From Aquimarina spongiae (lineage in GTDB: Bacteria; Bacteroidota; Bacteroidia; Flavobacteriales; Flavobacteriaceae): DNA of 64,000 bases. The notes beneath the pieces are model-generated. The model did no database searches. It was not told where the DNA came from and saw only the letters and a list, made by a program, of their open reading frames with translations. The translations under genes and the position numbers were made by a program. The DNA lies in contig NZ_FQYP01000003.1 of NCBI RefSeq assembly GCF_900141785.1, positions 124,001 through 188,000 of the forward strand, given 5' to 3'. Shown here piece by piece: positions 25,063 through 34,250 of the stretch. Numbering within the stretch: position 1 is the first letter of the stretch; each line of letters starts with the position of its first letter.

Positions 25063-27734
25063 TACTGTTCAATTATGTTTGGGTTCAGCCATTTCTTAGC
25101 ATACTCTAGATCAATATTCTTTCGGTTTGCAAAATCCTCAACCTGATCTTCTTTGATTTTACCTAAACCAAAATATCTTGCCTCTCGATTCCCAAAGTAA
25201 TATCCAGAAACTGAAGCGGCAGGCCACATGGCCAGACTTTCGGTAAGTTCGACTCCAATAGCTTCTTTTACTTGTAACAACTCCCAGATCGTTATTTTTT
25301 CCAAATGATCAGGACATGCTGGGTATCCAGGTGCTGGTCGAATACCTTCATATTCCTCTTTGATCAACTCCTCGTTAGTCAAAAGTTCATTATTTGCATA
25401 ACCCCAATCTTCTTTACGAACTTTTTCGTGTAAAAATTCAGCAAAAGCCTCTGCCAATCGATCCGCCAATGCTTTGATCATAATCGAGTTATAATCATCA
25501 TGATCTGCTTCAAACTGAGCTGCTAATTCCTGGGTTCCAAAACCTGTAGTTACACAAAAACACCCCATATAATCTTGTAGTCCACTTTCTTTTGGAGCTA
25601 TAAAATCAGATAGGGCAAAATTAGGCTTGCCTGCGTGTTTTTTTAATTGTTGTCTTAATGTTCTAAACGTAAATATCTCGTCTTGATGAACGATTTCAAT
25701 ATCATCATCATTCACCGTATTTGCTTCAAACAAACCGTAAATTGCCTTTGCCTTCAATAATTTTTGATCGATCACTTTGTTAAGCAATTCTTGTGCATCT
25801 TTAAAAAGAGAAGTGGCTTGCTCGCCTACAACTTCATCCGTAAGAATCCCTGGGTACTTGCCATGCAGATCCCAGGATCTGAAAAATGGTGTCCAATCGA
25901 TATAGTCGATTAGTTTAGCAAGTTCAAAATCTTCGATCACAGTCACTCCAAGAGCATTGGGAACTTTAATTCTGGATTTTGACCAGTCAATTTTGTACTT
26001 ATTCTTTCTGGCTTCAGCAATGGACAAATACTCTTTTTGTTTCGTTCTTTTCAAGAAACCCTCTCTAAATTTTTCATAATCATCCTTTAAATCTCCCACA
26101 TACTTCCCAGAATTCCTTTTATTCAACAAGTCCCCCACTACAGTAACTGCCCTGGATGCATCATTTACATGAACCACAGCATTCTTGTATTGAGGGTCGA
26201 TCTTTACCGCAGTATGCGCTTTGGATGTGGTCGCTCCTCCTATCAACAATGGGATTTTGAAATTCTTACGTTCCATTTCCTTGGCCAGATACACCATTTC
26301 ATCGAGTGAAGGTGTAATTAGTCCGCTTAGCCCAATGATATCCACTTGTTGATCAATTGCTGTTTGTATGATTTTTTCGGGAGGCACCATCACTCCCAAA
26401 TCAACAATTTCATAATTATTACATCCAAGGACTACAGAAACAATATTCTTTCCAATATCATGCACATCTCCTTTTACTGTAGCCATCAAAATCTTACCAT
26501 TCGATTCAGTAACCGAACCCTTATCTTCTTCTATAAAAGGTAATAAATAAGCCACTGCTTTTTTCATTACACGCGCTGACTTTACTACTTGTGGAAGGAA
26601 CATTTTTCCAGATCCAAAAAGGTCACCAACCACATTCATACCTGTCATTAGGTGCCCTTCGATAACTTCTATGGGCTTGCTCACATTTTGCCTGGCTTCT
26701 TCAACATCTTCTTCTATAAACTGATCTATTCCTTTAACCAAAGCTCTGGTCACACGATCTTGAAGCGGTTCTTCTCTCCAGGAAAGGTCGACTGTTCTTT
26801 CCTTTTTGGTTCCTTTAACCGTTTCGGCAAAATCCAATAATCTCTCGGTAGCATCCGCTCTTCGATCCAAAATAACATCTTCTACATGCTCCAGAAGATC
26901 TTTAGGAATATCATCATACACCTCCAACATAGCAGGGTTTACAATACCAATATTCATTCCTGCTTTAATCGCATGAAATAAGAATACCGAATGCATTGCT
27001 TCTCGGACTACATTATTCCCCCTAAAGGAAAAAGAAACGTTACTCACTCCACCACTCACACTGCAATGAGGTAAGTTGTTACGCACCCATCTTGTAGCTT
27101 CTATAAAATCTATAGCATTTTTGCGGTGTTCATCCATCCCGGTTGCTACCGGGAATATATTGAGATCAAAAATGATATCTTCTGGAGGAAAATTAACCTC
27201 ATTGACCAAAACATCATAAGAGCGTTTTGCTATTTCTATTCTACGCTCATAGTTATCTGCTTGCCCAACCTCATCAAAAGCCATAACAATCACAGCAGCA
27301 CCATATCTTTTTATGGCCCTAGCTTGTTTTATAAATGTGGCTTCTCCCTCTTTGAGACTTATTGAATTTACTACGCACTTTCCCTGCACCACCTGAAGAC
27401 CAGCTTCAATAATCTCCCACTTAGAGCTATCAATCATTATTGGCACCCTAGCAATATCTGGCTCTGAAACAATCAGGTGTAGAAACTTTACCATAGCTTC
27501 CTTTCCATCGATCAAACCATCATCCATATTAATATCGATGATTTGTGCTCCTCCTTCTACCTGATGACGTGCTATAGTGAGGGCCTCTTCGTAATTTTCT
27601 TCTTTGATCAATCTCAAAAATTTACGTGACCCAGCAACATTGGTTCGCTCACCAACATTAATAAAGTTAGACTCTGGAGTAATAATCAATGGTTCCAGTC
27701 CCGATAGTTTCATATACCGTACTTCTTTACTCAT
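25062..27734 (-). CDS. metH: Methionine synthase, folate/cobalamin/activation half (MetH-C)
   Basis: The 890-aa product carries the pterin-binding domain (about 15-275, with [11 protein letters not shown]), the B12 cap (about 320-415), the B12-binding domain (about 415-560, with GDVHDIG, His425 as lower cobalt ligand) and the SAM-dependent reactivation domain (about 600-885, with [12 protein letters not shown]). It transfers methyl from methyl-THF through cobalamin to homocysteine held by its partner MetH-N, encoded just upstream with a four-base overlap. The two parts sum to 1225 aa, almost the same as E. coli MetH, so the gene is split with nothing lost. Confidence 0.96.
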   Translation of the reverse strand: MSKEVRYMKLSGLEPLIITPESNFINVGERTNVAGSRKFLRLIKEENYEEALTIARHQVEGGAQIIDINMDDGLIDGKEAMVKFLHLIVSEPDIARVPIMIDSSKWEIIEAGLQVVQGKCVVNSISLKEGEATFIKQARAIKRYGAAVIVMAFDEVGQADNYERRIEIAKRSYDVLVNEVNFPPEDIIFDLNIFPVATGMDEHRKNAIDFIEATRWVRNNLPHCSVSGGVSNVSFSFRGNNVVREAMHSVFLFHAIKAGMNIGIVNPAMLEVYDDIPKDLLEHVEDVILDRRADATERLLDFAETVKGTKKERTVDLSWREEPLQDRVTRALVKGIDQFIEEDVEEARQNVSKPIEVIEGHLMTGMNVVGDLFGSGKMFLPQVVKSARVMKKAVAYLLPFIEEDKGSVTESNGKILMATVKGDVHDIGKNIVSVVLGCNNYEIVDLGVMVPPEKIIQTAIDQQVDIIGLSGLITPSLDEMVYLAKEMERKNFKIPLLIGGATTSKAHTAVKIDPQYKNAVVHVNDASRAVTVVGDLLNKRNSGKYVGDLKDDYEKFREGFLKRTKQKEYLSIAEARKNKYKIDWSKSRIKVPNALGVTVIEDFELAKLIDYIDWTPFFRSWDLHGKYPGILTDEVVGEQATSLFKDAQELLNKVIDQKLLKAKAIYGLFEANTVNDDDIEIVHQDEIFTFRTLRQQLKKHAGKPNFALSDFIAPKESGLQDYMGCFCVTTGFGTQELAAQFEADHDDYNSIMIKALADRLAEAFAEFLHEKVRKEDWGYANNELLTNEELIKEEYEGIRPAPGYPACPDHLEKITIWELLQVKEAIGVELTESLAMWPAASVSGYYFGNREARYFGLGKIKEDQVEDFANRKNIDLEYAKKWLNPNIIEQ

Positions 27735-28738
27735 ATAGTCTCAATAGTTTTTGCAGATCTAGGTTTGTAGTCCTTTACCAAATCTGCTATAGCTTTGATA
27801 TGTTCTGGAGTAGTTCCGCAACATCCTCCAACAATATTTACCAAACTTTTATCCAAATATTCTTTGATTTGATCTGCCATTTGTTCTGGAGTTTCATCAT
27901 ACTCTCCAAACGCATTAGGCAATCCTGCATTAGGATGCGCCGACACTGCAAAAGGTGCTTTTTGGGCCAATACTTCTAAATGCGGAGTAAGTTGCTTCGC
28001 TCCCAGGGCACAGTTAAATCCAACGGATAGCATTGGGATATGCGAAACCGATATCAAAAAAGCTTCGGCAGTTTGTCCCGACAAGGTTCTACCACTAGCA
28101 TCCGTAATCGTACCACTCACCATTATCGGAATATCAATTCCCCTTTCATCTTTCACTTCTTCTATAGCAAAAAGAGCTGCTTTGGCATTAAGAGTATCAA
28201 AAATGGTTTCTACCAGCAATATATCAGCACCTCCATCTACAAGGCCTTCGACTTGTTGTTTATATGCTATTTTCAACTCTTCAAAACTAATTGCCCTAAA
28301 TCCAGGATCATTTACATCAGGAGACATACTTGCTGTTTTGTTTGTAGGCCCGATAGCACCGGCAACAAATCGAGGTTTGTGAGGTTCGGCCTTGGTAAAC
28401 TCGTCTGCCACCTCTTTTGCTATTTTAGCGGATTGATAGTTCAGCTCGTACGCCAATTCTTCCATTTCATAATCTGCCATTGCTATTGTTGTCCCCGAAA
28501 ATGTATTAGTTTCAACGATATCTGCCCCAGCTTCAAAATACAAACGGTGTATTTCTTTAATCGTTTCAGGTTGTGTAATACTTAATAAGTCATTATTTCC
28601 CTGTAAAGGAACTTGCCAATCCTTAAATCGATCTCCTCTAAAATCTTCTTCAGTAAATTTATGACGCTGCAGCATGGTTCCCATTGCCCCATCAAGGACA
28701 AGGATTCGTTCTTCTAATATTTCTCTAATATCTTTCAT
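27731..28738 (-). CDS. metH: Methionine synthase, homocysteine-binding half (MetH-N)
   Basis: The 335-aa product is the homocysteine-binding zinc barrel. The three zinc cysteines are Cys243 (GFNCALGA), Cys306 and Cys307 ([10 protein letters not shown]), at positions close to those of E. coli MetH. It lacks folate and cobalamin domains, which lie on the next gene. The two reading frames overlap by four bases (ATGA), which suits equal production of the two halves. It is the first gene after a SAM-I riboswitch, so it is repressed when SAM is plentiful. It could also be read as a stand-alone homocysteine methyltransferase, but the overlap and combined length argue for split MetH. Confidence 0.94.
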   Translation of the reverse strand: MKDIREILEERILVLDGAMGTMLQRHKFTEEDFRGDRFKDWQVPLQGNNDLLSITQPETIKEIHRLYFEAGADIVETNTFSGTTIAMADYEMEELAYELNYQSAKIAKEVADEFTKAEPHKPRFVAGAIGPTNKTASMSPDVNDPGFRAISFEELKIAYKQQVEGLVDGGADILLVETIFDTLNAKAALFAIEEVKDERGIDIPIMVSGTITDASGRTLSGQTAEAFLISVSHIPMLSVGFNCALGAKQLTPHLEVLAQKAPFAVSAHPNAGLPNAFGEYDETPEQMADQIKEYLDKSLVNIVGGCCGTTPEHIKAIADLVKDYKPRSAKTIETI

Positions 28739-28863
28739 TATCTTTTATCATACAAAATAGTGCTCTTTTCCCAGAGATTAGATCCTTGCATGGGAGAACC
28801 CCATAACAAAAACGATAAACTTCTTTTGTAAGAGTCTATGCATTATTAAATAATTATGATATC

Positions 28864-28896
28864 AAGAAAAATGAAAGGCAGGCATCATGACCTTTC
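28864..28896 (-). terminator. Possible expression-platform hairpin of the metH riboswitch
   Basis: On the minus strand GAAAGG (28896-28891) pairs with CCTTTC (28878-28873) and ATTTTTCTT follows. The hairpin starts five bases after the aptamer ends, where an expression platform is expected. The stem is short, so it may be a weak terminator, or control may act on translation. Confidence 0.45.
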
Positions 28897-28901
28897 TTTG
28901 G

Positions 28902-29004
28902 GTTATCTTTTCCTGAATTTCAGGATAGAATGTAGCACCTTCTTTAACAGATAAAGGGTTGCTAAGGTTTCATCGGGTCTACTCCCTCCACCTTTCTTGA
29001 TAAC
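28902..29004 (-). ncRNA. SAM-I (S-box) riboswitch upstream of metH-N
   Basis: The 103-base aptamer on the minus strand has P1 formed by GTTATC (29004-28999) and GATAAC (28907-28902). It carries the conserved segments GGTGGAGGGA, GATGAAACC, TAGCAACC and GGTGCTA in order, a P3 stem (CTTTA/TAAAG) and a P4 hairpin (TCCTG/CAGGA). These are the hallmarks of the S-box. It lies 163 bases upstream of metH-N and should shut off the metH-metF operon when SAM binds. A near copy lies at 44801-44903. Confidence 0.95.
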
Positions 29005-29097
29005 AATTACATGAATTTATGAACTAAATAGCTTTTGCTATTAATTGCATACAAATTAAAGGCATAGCCATTTGTTATGCAAGTTTATTTACTACTT

Positions 29098-29418
29098 TTA
29101 TGATTCTGGAGCCAACTCAATTTCCAACCCATCCAATGCTGGGGTGATTGGAATCTGGCATCCTAATCTACTATTATCTTCTACATAAAAAGCCTCTGCC
29201 AGCATTAAATCCTCATCATCACTCATTTCTGGTAATTCGTGATCTGATAATACGTAGCATTGACAAGAAGCACACATCGCCATTCCTCCACACGTTCCTT
29301 CTACTGGAAGCTCATAAGCTTTACAAACCTCCATCAGATTCATATTCATATCCGTTGGTCCTTGCACTTCGTGCACTACTCCTTCTCTATCCTTAATCTT
29401 TATGGTAACGTCTGACAT
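29098..29418 (-). CDS. 2Fe-2S ferredoxin
   Basis: The 106-aa product has an adrenodoxin/plant-like cluster motif: Cys residues in GTCGGMAMCASCQCYVL and a distant Cys in LGCQIPI near residue 88. It is soluble with no signal peptide. It stands downstream of the FNR gene in the sulfate assimilation cluster, so the simplest reading is that it carries electrons from the FNR to the sulfite reductase. A candidate promoter of its own at 29450-29457 suggests expression partly independent of the operon. Confidence 0.92.
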   Translation of the reverse strand: MSDVTIKIKDREGVVHEVQGPTDMNMNLMEVCKAYELPVEGTCGGMAMCASCQCYVLSDHELPEMSDDEDLMLAEAFYVEDNSRLGCQIPITPALDGLEIELAPES

Positions 29419-29449
29419 ATTTCTTGTCCTTAATGCTTTAAAAATTCAA

Positions 29450-29457
29450 CAAATATA
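29450..29457 (-). promoter_or_regulatory. Candidate -7 box for the ferredoxin gene
   Basis: On the minus strand TATATTTG (29457-29450) matches TAnnTTTG exactly, about 32 bases before the ferredoxin start. At the -33 distance TTC is found instead of TTG. Confidence 0.45.
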
Positions 29458-29498
29458 GTGGTGTTTGTGTTTCTGAAGAATTATTTAAGATATACTTA

Positions 29499-29532
29499 AG
29501 TTTTCTCTTCTCTTTTCAGAAAAGAGAAAACT
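29499..29532. repeat. 11-bp inverted repeat between FNR and ferredoxin genes
   Basis: AGTTTTCTCTT (29499-29509) pairs exactly with AAGAGAAAACT (29522-29532) around a 12-base loop. It begins 10 bases after the FNR stop on the minus strand. No T tract follows on that strand, so it is not a classical terminator; it may stabilise or process the mRNA. Confidence 0.6.
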
Positions 29533-29541
29533 CAAATTGTC

Positions 29542-30597
29542 TTATATGATCGCTTTTACAACTTCCTTCTTTGCCTCTTTTTTGGTACCATCAAATCCTT
29601 CTACACCCCCTACCGTTGTATACTTCATTACGTATTTCTTGTCTGGGTGAATTCTTTGATACGCACTCTGACACATGATAGCAGCTTCGTGGAAACCAGA
29701 AAGAATGAGTTTAAGCTTTCCTTTATAGGTATTTACATCTCCTATGGCGTAGATCCCAGGGATATTGGTTTGATAATCATAAGAATTATCAACTTTTATA
29801 GCGTTCTTTTCTATTTCTAATCCCCAATTAGCCATTGGTCCTAATTTTGGAGATAGTCCAAATAAAGGAATAAAATAATCGGTTTCTAATCGGATATCAC
29901 CTTTGGTTTTATGTTTTATCCCAACAGCTGTCAAGTGGTCTCCTCCTTCTAATTCTTTAACTTCTGCTTCTGTAATCAGATTTACTTTACCTAATTTGGA
30001 TAGTTCACCAACCTGCTCTACAGAATCTAACGCTCCTCTAAACTCGTTACGTCTATGTACTAGCGTTACTTCGCTTGCTACATCTGCCAAGAAAATAGTC
30101 CAATCCAATGCAGAATCTCCTCCTCCTGCGATCACTACTCTTTTGTCTCTATACACTTCGGGATCGCGAATAATATAGGCGACTCCTTTGTCTTCAAAAT
30201 CCTGAATATTTGGAATAGGAGGTTTACGTGGCTCAAAAGAACCTAAACCACCTGCAATTGCAATAACAGGGGCATTATGTTGAGTTCCTTTGTTGGTCGT
30301 TACCAAAAAGGTATCATCTTCTAATTTTTCAATAGTTTCTGCTCTCTCACCAAGGGTAAATCCAGGATTAAAAGGCTTAATTTGCTCCATTAGGTTATCT
30401 ACTAATTGTCCTGCCAAAATCTCAGGAAATCCTGGGATATCATAGATAGGTTTCTTAGGATAAATTTCTGAGCACTGTCCACCTGGTTGTGGAAGCGCAT
30501 CAATTAAATGCGTTTTTAACTTCAATAATCCTGCTTCAAAAACAGTGAATAACCCTGTAGGTCCAGCTCCGATGATTAAAATATCAGTCTTGATCAT
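29542..30597 (-). CDS. Ferredoxin-NADP reductase, thioredoxin-reductase-like
   Basis: The 351-aa flavoprotein has an FAD-binding GAGPTGLF motif at the N-terminus and an NAD(P)-binding GGGDSALDW motif near residue 165. The redox-active CxxC of thioredoxin reductase is absent, and the C-terminal extension fits the YumC type of FNR. It probably passes electrons from NADPH to the neighbouring ferredoxin for sulfite reduction. The frame opens at a TTG two codons earlier; the ATG at 30597 (MIKTDILIIGAG) is the better start. It overlaps the siroheme gene upstream by 14 bases. Confidence 0.92.
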   Translation of the reverse strand: MIKTDILIIGAGPTGLFTVFEAGLLKLKTHLIDALPQPGGQCSEIYPKKPIYDIPGFPEILAGQLVDNLMEQIKPFNPGFTLGERAETIEKLEDDTFLVTTNKGTQHNAPVIAIAGGLGSFEPRKPPIPNIQDFEDKGVAYIIRDPEVYRDKRVVIAGGGDSALDWTIFLADVASEVTLVHRRNEFRGALDSVEQVGELSKLGKVNLITEAEVKELEGGDHLTAVGIKHKTKGDIRLETDYFIPLFGLSPKLGPMANWGLEIEKNAIKVDNSYDYQTNIPGIYAIGDVNTYKGKLKLILSGFHEAAIMCQSAYQRIHPDKKYVMKYTTVGGVEGFDGTKKEAKKEVVKAII

Positions 30598-31195
30598 GTT
30601 CAACTTCTTTTTTTCCTATTAATCCTTTTGTGAATTCGTTTAGCGTTTCCACTTTTTCTTCGAAATCACCTTTTATTGTTTTTCTATATTCATTTAAATT
30701 CTTTACCAAGTCGTCTATGTTTTCTGGCAATACTTCTTCAAAAAACTGACGCAATCTTTTGGCTGTTGTAGGCGACTTTCCGTTAGTCGAAATCGCCACC
30801 TTTACATTACCTTTTGTAACGATTCCTCCCATATAAAAATCACAGTATGGGGGATTATCTGCTACATTCACCAATTTGCTTCTTTTTCTACAGTCTTTGT
30901 ACACTTTCATATTCACTTCTGGCACGTCTGTAGTTGCAATCACTATATGTTTATCTTTAAGGAATCGTCTATGATATTTCTTTTCTATCATTCTTACTCC
31001 AAACTTATTAGCCAGAGCAATGGTTCCTTCTCTAAACATAGGCGACACCATAGTCACCTTAGCATCAGGACTGGATTTTGTCAAGAATGTTAGTTTCTCT
31101 TCAGCTACATTTCCTCCTCCAACGATGAGCACCTCAAGATTTCTAACCTTCAAAAAAACCGGATATAGATTATTTCTTTCTTCCATCACTGTCAT
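30584..31195 (-). CDS. Precorrin-2 dehydrogenase / sirohydrochlorin ferrochelatase (CysG-N type)
   Basis: The 203-aa product has the N-terminal CysG/Met8p fold: a Rossmann motif (VGGGNVAEEK near residue 22) and the family segment TNGKSPTTAKRLRQFFEE near 140. It oxidises precorrin-2 with NAD and inserts iron to give siroheme, the cofactor of the sulfite reductase. The C-terminal methyltransferase half of E. coli CysG is instead the separate upstream gene (cobA), two bases away. All three products act in one short pathway. Confidence 0.92.
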   Translation of the reverse strand: MTVMEERNNLYPVFLKVRNLEVLIVGGGNVAEEKLTFLTKSSPDAKVTMVSPMFREGTIALANKFGVRMIEKKYHRRFLKDKHIVIATTDVPEVNMKVYKDCRKRSKLVNVADNPPYCDFYMGGIVTKGNVKVAISTNGKSPTTAKRLRQFFEEVLPENIDDLVKNLNEYRKTIKGDFEEKVETLNEFTKGLIGKKEVEHDQD

Positions 31196-31197
31196 CC

Positions 31198-31974
31198 TTA
31201 CGATCCAGATGCTTCTATTTTATTTACCTCTTCATAAATTGAAGCCAGTTGCACTTTCTGTCGAACTACTTCTCCTATCACAATTATAGCTGGCGAAGAC
31301 AATTCTTGATCAGCAACAACCCGCTCGATTGTTTGTATGCTCCCTATACCAAATTGTTCTTTTTCTGTAGTTCCATTTTGAATAATCGCTACAGGCACCT
31401 CTTCTTTATTTTCGGCTGCAAAAATACGAACTATTTCGCTTAACTTACTCATCCCCATCAAAATTACCACAGTTGCTTTTGATTTTGCCGCCAGGTAAAC
31501 ATCCTGTGATAATTTGTGGGATTTTGTGGTTCCGGTAATTACCCAGAAGCTTTCTGAAGCTCCTCTTCGGGTTAACGGAATTCCTTGGTATGCTGGTACC
31601 GCCAATGAAGACGAAATACCAGGCACCATATCCGTTACAATACCAAATTGTTTAACATAATCGATCTCTTCAGCACCACGACCAAAAATAAATGGGTCGC
31701 CTCCTTTGAGTCTTACTACATGACCATGGCTTTTTGCTCTCGCCACTATTAAATCATTGATCTGCTCTTGCCTGTAGGCATAGCACCCTTTCCTCTTACC
31801 TACAAATATTTTTTCGGCATTAGGAGCGTAATTCAATAACTCTTCATTAATGAGTGCATCATACAACACCACATCCGCAGCTTCTATAGCTTTTATTGCC
31901 TTCAGCGTGATCAAATCCGGATCCCCAGGGCCTGCTCCCACTACTGTTAATTTTGGTGTTTTATGAATACTCAT
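31198..31974 (-). CDS. cobA: Uroporphyrinogen-III C-methyltransferase
   Basis: The 258-aa SAM-dependent enzyme methylates uroporphyrinogen III twice to precorrin-2, the first step to siroheme. Motifs are VGAGPGDPDLITLKA at the start, VRLKGGDPFIFGRG near residue 90, PGISSSLAVPAYQGIPLT near 120 and VILMGM near 170. It lies between the sulfite reductase gene and the CysG-N gene on the same strand. Its length is typical of the stand-alone SUMT. It uses SAM, the product of metK at the far side of this cluster. Confidence 0.95.
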   Translation of the reverse strand: MSIHKTPKLTVVGAGPGDPDLITLKAIKAIEAADVVLYDALINEELLNYAPNAEKIFVGKRKGCYAYRQEQINDLIVARAKSHGHVVRLKGGDPFIFGRGAEEIDYVKQFGIVTDMVPGISSSLAVPAYQGIPLTRRGASESFWVITGTTKSHKLSQDVYLAAKSKATVVILMGMSKLSEIVRIFAAENKEEVPVAIIQNGTTEKEQFGIGSIQTIERVVADQELSSPAIIVIGEVVRQKVQLASIYEEVNKIEASGS

Positions 31975-32050
31975 CGTTTATTCCTTTCTTTATTTTTATA
32001 CTTACTTGATCACAGGTTTATCCCTCTACGAATCAAGCAAATGTATAGCT

Positions 32051-34141
32051 TTAAGCACTTTCTACCTCAAGTGCTCTGTAAGATTGTACTTTTTGCAAAA
32101 ATTGCTGTGCAATTTTGATATAATCCAAAGCAAAGTCCTTTGTTGGTGCGTTTTTCTGAATCTGATATACCAGATCCGCAAAGGTTCCTTCCAGGTTTAT
32201 CTTTTTAGTCTCAACAAAAAGTTCATCAAACTGTCTGATAATTCCTGCATGCGTATTGGTCTTTTTGTTTTCTGCAATTAATAATGCCTTGGCAGAATTC
32301 ACTAAAGAACTATAGGTGTGATATACTGCATCAGAATACACCCCACTATCAAAAGAAGTTTTGGCATTTTGGATTTTCTCTTCACTTTCTAAAAATAACG
32401 TAGCTACCAAATCGATTACTACACCCGCACATTCTCCTACACCAATAGCTTTTACATATTTTTCTTCATTACCCCAATCCACAAAATCTTCTGGAGTAAG
32501 GTTATCTATTTCAGAAAGATCTGTAAGCAAATCATAAAAATACTTTTCTCCCTTTTCTGCATAATAATCTACAAAAAGTTGATCCTTGGCATTCGCTTCA
32601 AAATCATTAAGGATACGTCTTAAAGCCTCTGGCCCTCTTCTACTTGGGATTTTAACTACTTTGTCTGCAAAACGACCATTTCCGTCTCCTAAATTCCCTC
32701 CACCTAGCAATACCTGAAGTGCTGGTGCTACTAACTTATCCTTAGTACGAATAGACATCCCCTGAAAGCCTATATTAGCCATATTATGCTGTCCACAGGC
32801 ATTCATACATCCACTAATTTTGATCACTAGATCTTCTTTTTCCAAATATTGCGGATATTCTGCTTTAAGCACTCGCTCCAACTCATCGGCAATACCAGTA
32901 CTACTAGCAATTCCTAAGTTACAAGTATCCGTTCCTGGACATGCAGTAATATCTACCGCTTTGTTGTATCCCGCTTCGGTGAAACCAAGTTTTCCTAATT
33001 CCTGATAGAAAAATGGAACCAAATCTTCTTTCACAAAAGGAATCAATATATTTTGGCGTAAAGACAATCGAAGCTCTCCAGCTGCATATTGTTCTACTAA
33101 GTCTGCTAATAATCTTGCTTTGTCTGTATAAAAATCTCCTAACAGCACTTTGATCCCTATCGCAACATATCCTTCTTGCTTTTGAGGAATAACATTCGTT
33201 GACTTCCAAAGTTCGAAGGCTTTTTGATCTTTAATAACTACCTGAGGGGCTTCTACAATAACTGGAGTTGAAACTTCGTACGCCTCTGCATCGATAGGTA
33301 CCGTTTTATTTACAATTGCTTTTTGCTCTGCTTCTACCAGCTCTTTGAATGCCTCCAGACCGATATCCTTAATCAAGAACTTCATTCTGGCCTTGGCTCT
33401 ACTCTTTCTCTCTCCGTGACGATCAAAGATTCTCAATACCCCTTCCATTAGAGGAATAATTTTATCGGTAGGCAAAAAGCTGTATAATTCATCTGCATGT
33501 CGAGGCTGTGATCCTAATCCACCACCTAACATTACTTTAAAACCTCTAACTCCATTTTCAATTTTGGCAATAAAACCAAGATCGTGCATATAAGATAGTC
33601 CTGTATCCTCATCGGTTCCAGAAAAGGAAACTTTGAATTTACGCCCCATTTCCTGACAAATCGGATTTCTCAAGAAATTTTGAAACACTGCATGTGCATA
33701 GGGAGACACATCAAAAGGTTCATTTACATCAATCCCAGCCGTTTCTGAAGCCGTTACATTACGTACTGTATTTCCGCAAGCTTCTCTTAGGGTCACATCA
33801 TCTTTTTCCAGTTCTGCCCATAACTCTGGAGTTCTATTCAGATCTACATAATGAATCTGAATATCCTGACGTGTAGTGATATGCAAACGCCCTCTAGAAT
33901 ATTCATCAGAAACCTCGCAGATACGTTTTAATTGATTGGATTTCACTTTTCCATACGGCAGTTTAATACGAATCATCTGCACTCCTTCCTGACGCTGACC
34001 ATATACTCCGCGAGCCAAACGAAGGCTACGAAACTTCTCTTCATCAATCTTACCCTTATGGAATTGCTCTATTTTATTAGCCAATTCGATGATGTCTTTC
34101 TCAACAACTGGGTTTTCTATTTCAGTTCTAAAACTTTGCAT
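32051..34141 (-). CDS. Ferredoxin-type sulfite reductase with C-terminal HEPN domain
   Basis: The 696-aa product contains two ferredoxin-like/siroheme half-repeats. The [4Fe-4S]-siroheme cysteines are Cys401 and Cys407 (TACPGTDTC, C-x5-C) and Cys445 and Cys449 (SGCMNACG, C-x3-C), all present. Residues about 1-550 are a complete sulfite/nitrite reductase. Residues about 575-690 form an extra helical domain (KTSFDSGVYSDAVYHTYSS..., NTHAGIIRQFDELF) that resembles a HEPN domain of the nucleotide-binding-like type. The R-x4-6-H nuclease motif is not seen. Context with cysDNH and siroheme genes points to sulfite rather than nitrite. The purpose of the HEPN tail is unknown. Confidence 0.93.
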   Translation of the reverse strand: MQSFRTEIENPVVEKDIIELANKIEQFHKGKIDEEKFRSLRLARGVYGQRQEGVQMIRIKLPYGKVKSNQLKRICEVSDEYSRGRLHITTRQDIQIHYVDLNRTPELWAELEKDDVTLREACGNTVRNVTASETAGIDVNEPFDVSPYAHAVFQNFLRNPICQEMGRKFKVSFSGTDEDTGLSYMHDLGFIAKIENGVRGFKVMLGGGLGSQPRHADELYSFLPTDKIIPLMEGVLRIFDRHGERKSRAKARMKFLIKDIGLEAFKELVEAEQKAIVNKTVPIDAEAYEVSTPVIVEAPQVVIKDQKAFELWKSTNVIPQKQEGYVAIGIKVLLGDFYTDKARLLADLVEQYAAGELRLSLRQNILIPFVKEDLVPFFYQELGKLGFTEAGYNKAVDITACPGTDTCNLGIASSTGIADELERVLKAEYPQYLEKEDLVIKISGCMNACGQHNMANIGFQGMSIRTKDKLVAPALQVLLGGGNLGDGNGRFADKVVKIPSRRGPEALRRILNDFEANAKDQLFVDYYAEKGEKYFYDLLTDLSEIDNLTPEDFVDWGNEEKYVKAIGVGECAGVVIDLVATLFLESEEKIQNAKTSFDSGVYSDAVYHTYSSLVNSAKALLIAENKKTNTHAGIIRQFDELFVETKKINLEGTFADLVYQIQKNAPTKDFALDYIKIAQQFLQKVQSYRALEVESA

Positions 34142-34250
34142 CTTTTTTGGTGTTTCGGCCCTTCAAAAAAGGACATAATTATGACTTTTGTGTATCTATT
34201 TTTTACCGCAAAAATCCTATGATTTTATTCTGTGAAAATCGACTCTATTT

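Noticed and set aside
25062..28738. metH split as a frameshift or pseudogene
   Set aside because: Each part has a proper start and stop, all cofactor ligands are present and no residues are missing relative to full-length MetH.
32051..32420. HEPN domain as part of a toxin-antitoxin system
   Set aside because: No R-x4-6-H nuclease motif, no partner gene, and the domain is fused to an intact metabolic enzyme.
32820..33209. Open frames on both strands inside the sulfite reductase gene
   Set aside because: They are shadows of the conserved reductase reading frame and show no start context or recognisable family.
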